64,000 nt of DNA from Cervus elaphus (taxonomy: Eukaryota; Chordata; Mammalia; Artiodactyla; Cervidae), in assembly GCF_910594005.1 (NCBI RefSeq), contig NC_057835.1, forward strand, positions 46,338,001 to 46,402,000. Reading direction: 5' to 3'. The position numbers and the translations under genes are program-made. Below are positions 58,092 to 64,000 of this stretch, piece by piece (within the stretch, counting starts at the first letter, position 1; each line of letters opens with the position of its first letter). A model generated the notes under the pieces. The model was not told the origin of the DNA. It ran no database searches and saw nothing but the letters and a program-made list of their open reading frames with translations.

Positions 58092-59884
58092 CAACAAACT
58101 GTGGAAAATTCTTAAAGACACGGGAATACCAGACCACCCTACCTGCTCCTGAGAAATCTGTATGCAGGTCAAGAAGCAACAGTTAGAACTGGACATGGAA
58201 CAATGGATTGGTTCCAAATTGGGAAAAGAATATGTCAAGGCTGTATACTGTCACCCTGCTTATTTAACTTACATGCAGAGTACATCATGTGAAATGCCAG
58301 GCTGGATGAAGCACAAGCTGAAATCAAGACTGCAGAGGCTAGTACAGCCACCATGGAGAATTGTGTGAAGATTCCTTAAAAAACTGGAAATAGAACTGCC
58401 ATACGACCCAGCAATCCCACTGCTGGGCATACACACCAAGGAAACCAGAATTGAGAGAGACATGTGTACCCCAATGTTCATCACAGCACTGTTTACAATA
58501 GCTAAGAAATGGAAGCAACCTAGATGTCCATTGGCAAACAAATGGATAAAAAAGCTGTGGTACATATACACAATGGAATATTACTCAGCTATTAAAAAGA
58601 ATGCATTTGAATCAGTTCTAATGAGGTAGGTGAAACTGGAGCCTACTATACAGAGTGAAGTAAGTCAGAAAGAAAAACACCAATACAGTATATTAATGCA
58701 TATATATGGAATTTAGAAAGATGGTAACAATGACCCTATATGCGAGACAGCAAAAGAGACACAGATGTAAAGAACAGACTTTTGGACTCTGTAGGAGAAG
58801 GCAAGGGTGGGATGGTTTGAGAGAATAGCATCAAAACATGTATATTACCATATGTGAAAGAGATAGTTAGTCCAGCTTTGATGCGTGAGACAGGGTGCTC
58901 AGGGCTGGAGCACTGGAATGACGCTGAGGGATGGGATGGGGAGGGAGGTGGGAGAGGGGTTCAGGATGAGGTACACATGTACACCCATGGCTGATTCATG
59001 TCAATGTATGGCAAAAACCACTATAGTATTATAAAGTAATTAGCCTCCAATTAAATTAATTAATTAAGAAAAAAAAAGATTTCAGGGGAAATATCAATAA
59101 CCTCAGATATGCAGATGACACCACCCTTATGGCAGAAAGTGAAGAAGAACTAAAGAGTCTCTTAATGAAAGTGAGACACAGGAGTGAAAAACCTGGCTTT
59201 AAACTCAGCATTCAAAAAACAAAGACCATGGCATCCAGTCCCATCACTTCATGGCAAACAGATGGGAAAACAATGGAAACAGCGACAAACTTTATTTTCT
59301 TGAGCTCCAAAATCACTGCAGATGGTGACTACAGCCATAAAATTAAAAGACGTTTGCTCCTTGGAAGAAAAGCTATGACCAACCTAGATAGTATATTAAA
59401 AAGCAGAGATATCACTCTGTCGACAAAGATCCGTCTAGTCAAAGCTATGGTTTTTCCAATAGTCATGTATGGATGTGAGAGTTGGACCATAAAGAAAGCT
59501 GAGCACCAAAGAAGTGATGCTTTTGAACTGTGGTGTTGGAGAAGACTCTTGAGAGGCCCTTAGACTGCAACTAGATCATACCAGTCCATCCTAAAGGAAA
59601 TCAGTCCTGAATATTCATTGGAAGGACTGACGCTGAAGCTGCAGCTCCAATACTTTGGCCACCTGATGTGAAGAACTGACTCATTGGAAAAGACCCTGAT
59701 GCTGGGAAAGATTGAAGGCTGGAGGAGAAGGGGACAACAGAGGATGAGATGGTTGGATGGCATCACCGACTCGATGGACATGAGTTTGATCAAGCTCCAG
59801 GAGTTGGTGATGGAGAGGGAAGCCTGGTGTGCTGCAGGCCATGGGGTTGCAAAGAGTCAGACATGACTGAATGACTGAACTGAA
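58092..59884 (+). mobile_element. BovB (RTE) LINE, 5'-truncated, interrupted by an L1
   Basis: The BovB RT coding region starts near ACAACAAACTGTGGAAAATT, continues through GGACATGGAACAATGGATTG to 58335, resumes at 59086, and passes the catalytic YADDT motif (59108-59122, within LRYADDTTLMAESEEELKSL). It then ends in the usual 3' terminus GAGTCAGACATGACTGAATG. The exact 9-bp TSD CTTCTCTCA lies at 58083-58091 and 59885-59893. A 144-residue frame (59129-59563) survives, but the element is dead from truncation, interruption and stops. Confidence 0.93.
58336..59075 (+). mobile_element. L1 3' fragment inserted in the BovB element
   Basis: End of L1 ORF2 (ATAGAACTGCCATACGACCC, CAATGGAATATTACTCAGC), 3' UTR (GATTCATGTCAATGTATGGC, TAAAGTAATTAGCCTCCAAT) and an A-rich tail to 59077. 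Flanking AAGACTGCAG (58326-58335) and AAGATTTCAG (59076-59085) are a diverged TSD taken from BovB sequence. Confidence 0.92.
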
Positions 59885-59893
59885 CTTCTCTCA

Positions 59894-60681
59894 TAAGCAT
59901 GTTATGAAACTGTAATTTATATGTGTACTTGGAATACAAATTCAGATTTTAGAGATTATCAAAAAGAAGTTCTTTCTCTCCTTGCTTAAGTAAGTTTAAT
60001 CTTGGATGATTATGGTTTTCCTGTTCAGTATACACTTGCTGAAAAAGATTATTCTGGTTACAAGTAACTAATAATAGGTTAACACAAAATTTATATACAG
60101 TGTTGTTTTAAAATGTTCATTTTGCCTCCTACCCTGCATGAATTCAAAATAATTCCATCAAAATCATATTCACTTTCAAATATGAAACCCAGTATTCCTG
60201 AAATTCTAGCTGACATCTTTTAAACTTATCGGTATCATTATTTTGGGCATACATTTACTATAAAAACAAAGGACAAATCACACTATCAAGCAATGCCTTG
60301 CTTGAAGCCATTTTTTTCCCTGAAAAGTATCATTAAAAAGTATTTTTTTCTTAGCAAATCCATTTCATAGTCCTGATATGTGGCTGTACTAGTTCTTTGT
60401 TAATATCAACTGGGTATAACAAATTGTTTATCCATTTCTCATCCCACAGTCATTTCTCTCTGACAAAAAAGTATGGGATAATTGTTTGCAGAATACACCC
60501 TGTTAACGCTTTTTAAAAAATGTCCTCTTCTCCTTCTTTAAGTAAACAGTTCTAATCAAATTTTCCTCACCTTCTATGCAACAGTCATTCTTTCCCCTTC
60601 AGAAACAGCAGACGTGTTCATCCAGAACTTCCAGTTTTTCCCCATGGAAGTTCCAGGCTCAGGGCTCTATATGTACATGTG
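59894..60681. other. Intergenic, nothing recognised
   Basis: AT-rich, no named repeat. Confidence 0.5.
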
Positions 60682-60899
60682 TGCATGCTAAGTTGATTCA
60701 GTTGTCTCTGTCTCTGCTACCTCATGGACTGTAGCCCACCAGGCTCCTCTGTCCATGGGATTCTCCAGGCAAGAATACCGGAATGGGTTGCCATGCTCTC
60801 CTCCAGGAGATCGTCCCAACCCAGGGATCAAATCTGCGTCTCTTAAGTCTCCTGCATTGGCAGGCGGGTTCTTTACCACTAGCACCAGCTGAGAAGCCC
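60682..60899 (-). mobile_element. Bov-tA SINE
   Basis: GTGCATGCTAAGTTGATTCAG, CCAGGCAAGAATACCGGAAT, AACCCAGGGATCAAATCTGC, a 10-bp insertion near TCTTAAGTCTCCTGC, AGCACCAGCTGAGAAGCCC. Confidence 0.92.
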
Positions 60900-61539
60900 G
60901 GAGATGTACAGTCTACACCAATTATTTAATGAAGGACTACAGAGAATCTACTGAGTGCATGTCTGTCATTCAACTGTTACACACATTTCAAACACGAGCC
61001 AAGTATTTTGGAGATAAATCACACATGAGTCAGGTACTTGACTCACACTTACTTTTGACAGTAATCCTTCTTAATGCTCTAATTTTATGATGTAATTTTA
61101 GTGGTGGAATTAACTTGGAACAACTCAAAATTATGTAATTAATTGCATTCAGCTTCAATTGTAATTACTGTTTGATCTCAGCCTGACACCCCAGCAGAAA
61201 GCCAGTACACACAGTGGCAGTCATGGTGGAGGGGGGAGGCCTTTCCAGGGGCTGGTTTGTATGGACTCACTAATTATATAAACTATATTTATTTTTGCTA
61301 AAAAAAAAAATCTCAGGAACTAATCAAGCATATGCCATTTATTTGGACATAAGGGCTTAGAGAAGTCAAGAGACAGAGAATAAAGGGAAATACTTTCAGC
61401 AATTCCTAATTATGTTTCCCTCAATATTCATTTTGAAAGGGTTTAGTTGATGTAATTTTTAAAAGTTTCTGTGGTCACAGAAATTTGGTTTATGCTGGAT
61501 TAAAAAATTAAATAAGTTTCTTTACTATAGTATTGCTTG
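60900..61539. other. Intergenic, nothing recognised
   Basis: A poly(A) run at 61300-61309; no element named. Confidence 0.5.
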
Positions 61540-61575
61540 GTCTTTAATATGTTAATATATGTTGTGAATCTCCAA
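61540..61575 (+). repeat. 36-bp direct repeat, left copy
   Basis: Identical over 36 bp to 62862-62897 (starts GTCTTTAATATGTTAATATA). Similarity continues in weaker form for about 50 bp more (TTTCTCAAACTGTTTTTAAA against TTTCCCAAACTGTTTTTAAC). The two copies bracket the L1 fragment at 61640-62860. Confidence 0.95.
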
Positions 61576-61639
61576 GATGTGAGAAGTAAAGTGTTTCTCA
61601 AACTGTTTTTAAACAGAGAACACCCTCTCCTTTAAACAA

Positions 61640-62860
61640 CAACTTCACTGAAGTATAATTTGCATGCCATGAAGTTCGCTTGTTTTAGGGTACAACTAAA
61701 TGACTTTTAGCGAATTTACAGAGTTCTACCACCATCACTAAAATCTAAGTTTCGAACATTTTCACCACCTCAAAAACATCCCTTCTTCCCACATTTGCCA
61801 TTACTCTGAACTCCCACCCCCAGCTCTAGGCAGTCACTAATTTACCTTCCGTCTACAGATTTGCCTCTTCTGGAAGTTTTATATAAATGGAACCATACAA
61901 TATTTGGTTTTTGTGTCTAGCTTCTTTCACTAAGCATGGCTTTGAGGCTGATTTATTTTGTAGCATGTATCAGGACTTCATTTCTTTTTACTGACCAACA
62001 GTATTCCAAATAGATATACCACATTTTTTTAATCCATTCATGAGTGTATGGAAATTTGGATTGTTTCCAGTTTTTGGATACTGTGAATAATGCTATGGAA
62101 CATTCATGTAGGAGTCTATGTTTGAACAACTTTTTGTATTTCTCTTGGGTATATACTGCATATTGAAGTTGCAAATCATACGATGAATTTATATTTAACT
62201 TTTTAAGAAACTTCCAAACTGTTTTTCCAAAATGGCTGCACTATTTTTTGCATTTCCATCAGCAGTGAGAGTTTTAATTTCCCTACACCCTCACCAGCTA
62301 GTCATCCTCGTGGTTGTGTACTGTTATGCAACGGCGGGTTTGATTTGCATTCCCTGATGGCTAATAATGTTGAGCATCCTTTTATGTGTGTATTGGTCAT
62401 TCATATGTATCTTTGCTCTATTCAAATTTTTTGCCTGTTTTAAAATTGGGTCATTTTCTTGCACCGCAAGAGTTCCTTGGTCTTCTGGATATGATTTGCA
62501 AATATTTTCTACCTCTTTATTTTCTTTTGGTGTCTTTTTTTTTTTTTTGGTGTCTTTTTAGGCACACATATTTTAAATTTTGCTGGAGTTCAGCTTATCA
62601 ACTTTTTTCTTTTACTGCTCGTGATTTTTTTTTTATTTCTAAAGTCATGAAAATCTACTCCTATGTTTTCTTTTTAAAAAGTTTTGTCATTTAGCTCTAA
62701 CATTTAGATGGAATTTGAATAGGGTGGGATACTTTATTTGAATATATCTTTTTGCACATGGATATCCAATTGTCCCAGTACCCTTTGTTGAAAAGACTAC
62801 CTTTTTCCTATTGAATTCCCTTGACACCTTTGTTGAAAAGCAATTGAGCATAAATATAAG
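61640..62860 (-). mobile_element. Old L1 fragment (3' UTR and ORF2 end, antisense)
   Basis: ACTGAAGTATAATTTGCATGC, ATATAAATGGAACCATACAA, TTTTAATCCATTCATGAGTG, TGATTTGCATTCCCTGATGG, TGAGCATCCTTTTATGTG and ATATCCAATTGTCCCAGTACC are the standard landmarks of an antisense mammalian L1M/L1P-type sequence. Diverged and without an intact frame. Confidence 0.8.
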
Positions 62861-62861
62861 A

Positions 62862-62897
62862 GTCTTTAATATGTTAATATATGTTGTGAATCTCCAA
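62862..62897 (+). repeat. 36-bp direct repeat, right copy
   Basis: Exact partner of 61540-61575; see that entry. Confidence 0.95.
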
Positions 62898-64000
62898 CAG
62901 GGAGGATACAGAATGTTTCCCAAACTGTTTTTAACAAGGAATTCTACCTCCACCCCCCCTGCTATTTCAAACACAGGCTTTCACACCGGTTCTCACTGCT
63001 GTCCACAGCACAGACTTTAGGGAATGCTTCTCTAAGGTGCTCAGGGCTCTAACTTTTACTTGCAACTAACCTTGTTGCTTGTTTTTAGAGGCTGGGAGCC
63101 CGAGGCTGCAAAACCAAAGACATAATTTCTAGCAATATGCTTACAGTAAGTACTTAAGACAACTCACTATGCAGACATGTATGTAAAGGCTGTTGGAAAT
63201 ATTTGGTATTGAATTAGATTCATATTTTACACATAGAAACAAAATGAGTTTTCTCATAGGCATAATTGATAAAACTTTGGAAGTAGGGAGAATTTTGCAG
63301 TTGTGTTTTACATTTTTAGGGCAATGCAGCTTACCTGATCATGACATCTGACAGGAGTAAACATCAGTAATAAGCTGTCATAGTGAAGAAGATCTATTTA
63401 CATACACTTTATCATATATATACATACACACCTACAAACACGTTATCTGTTGGAAATGTACTTTTTTCTTTTTTCAAACTAGCAGATTTTGTCCTAATGC
63501 TTTTATTTAATCAACTATAAGGCACAATGTTGGATAACTGCTTAAATGACTTTGTTAGAATGACAATATTATCACTTTAGCATTGTATTATTCAAACACA
63601 CACATGTACAAAAATAAAAAGTGGAATTAAAATTACTGTCTTTATCATCCAATATTTATCTGCAGAACAAGAAAAATACAAATAAAAGTCAACAATGAGG
63701 GGAGAAAAGATGAACAAAACACTTTCATGGGTAGAATGTGTCATCATAAATGTAGAAAAGCAGACCCAAGGCGCTCTGTCAATGCTCTAAGGACAAAACC
63801 TGGTGGATGTCACTGACGGACAGACAGGCAAACTACTCCAGTGAATGCCTGAGGTTCTAGAAACCCACGTAAAACGACAGTATAAACCAAACATGTAGGC
63901 GTGCTACCAACATAGGCTGAGGCGCATTCAGTACCCTAACAGCTATGTTGATTTCTCTCACCAAGCCTCTTTCTGTTAGTGATGTACTGTTCTTTTTAAA
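62898..64000. other. Intergenic to window end, nothing recognised
   Basis: AT-rich. A TATATA/CATACACACC microsatellite lies at 63414-63435. In human the next gene downstream of ZBTB10 is ZNF704, in opposite orientation, but no ZNF704 exon is visible here. Confidence 0.5.

Noticed and set aside
59129..59563. 144-residue open frame with a reverse-transcriptase YADDT region nearby
   Set aside because: It is part of a truncated, L1-interrupted BovB element, not a host gene.
1..64000. CRISPR array, phage, operon or bacterial-style system
   Set aside because: The window is mammalian nuclear DNA. The regular repeats present are the coding repeat in exon C, microsatellites and dispersed transposons.

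Overview
The window is vertebrate nuclear DNA from a bovid ruminant. This is inferred from about two dozen Bov-tA/Bov-A SINE copies (including a textbook BOV-A2 dimer), BovB (RTE) LINE pieces, ruminant-type L1 3' ends and about 15 pieces of cetartiodactyl CHR-type tRNA-derived SINEs. The sequence alone does not separate cattle from yak, sheep or goat. Assignment to the segment syntenic with human 8q21 (cattle chromosome 14) rests on gene identity and recall.

Positions 1-20285 carry the 3' part of one protein-coding gene on the + strand, recognised as ZBTB10, a BTB/POZ plus C2H2 zinc-finger transcriptional repressor. Five coding exons are present: 4129-5017, 16021-16119, 19191-19367, 19569-19741 and 19980-20285. 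All splice junctions keep frame and together give a 547-residue C-terminal portion: BTB domain, SUMO-type motifs, a 12-residue tandem repeat, two C2H2 fingers, a non-canonical third Cys-rich module and an acidic tail. The N-terminal exon(s) lie upstream of the window. The intron between exons C and D appears to be a GC-AG intron. A long 3' UTR, free of ruminant SINEs, probably runs from 20286 to about 26.1 kb.

Positions ~26.1-64 kb look intergenic. I see no supportable second gene. The region is a layered record of transposition: ancient MIR, L2, L3/CR1, Tigger, hAT/MER and MLT1-like remnants, then L1 and BovB fragments, then Bov-tA/BOV-A2 insertions, many with readable target-site duplications (TSDs). 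Several are nested: L1 in MIR, L1 in BovB, Bov-tA in Tigger, Bov-tA in L1M and BovA in L2. Other points are a head-to-head inverted SINE pair, a 36-bp exact direct repeat bracketing an old L1, and a possible very old CR1/L2-type reverse-transcriptase remnant.

There is no operon, CRISPR array, functional tRNA/rRNA gene or intact mobile element. I did not find a convincing previously undescribed biological system. The best leads are the GC-AG splice site, the exon C repeat, the nested insertions and the inverted SINE pair.
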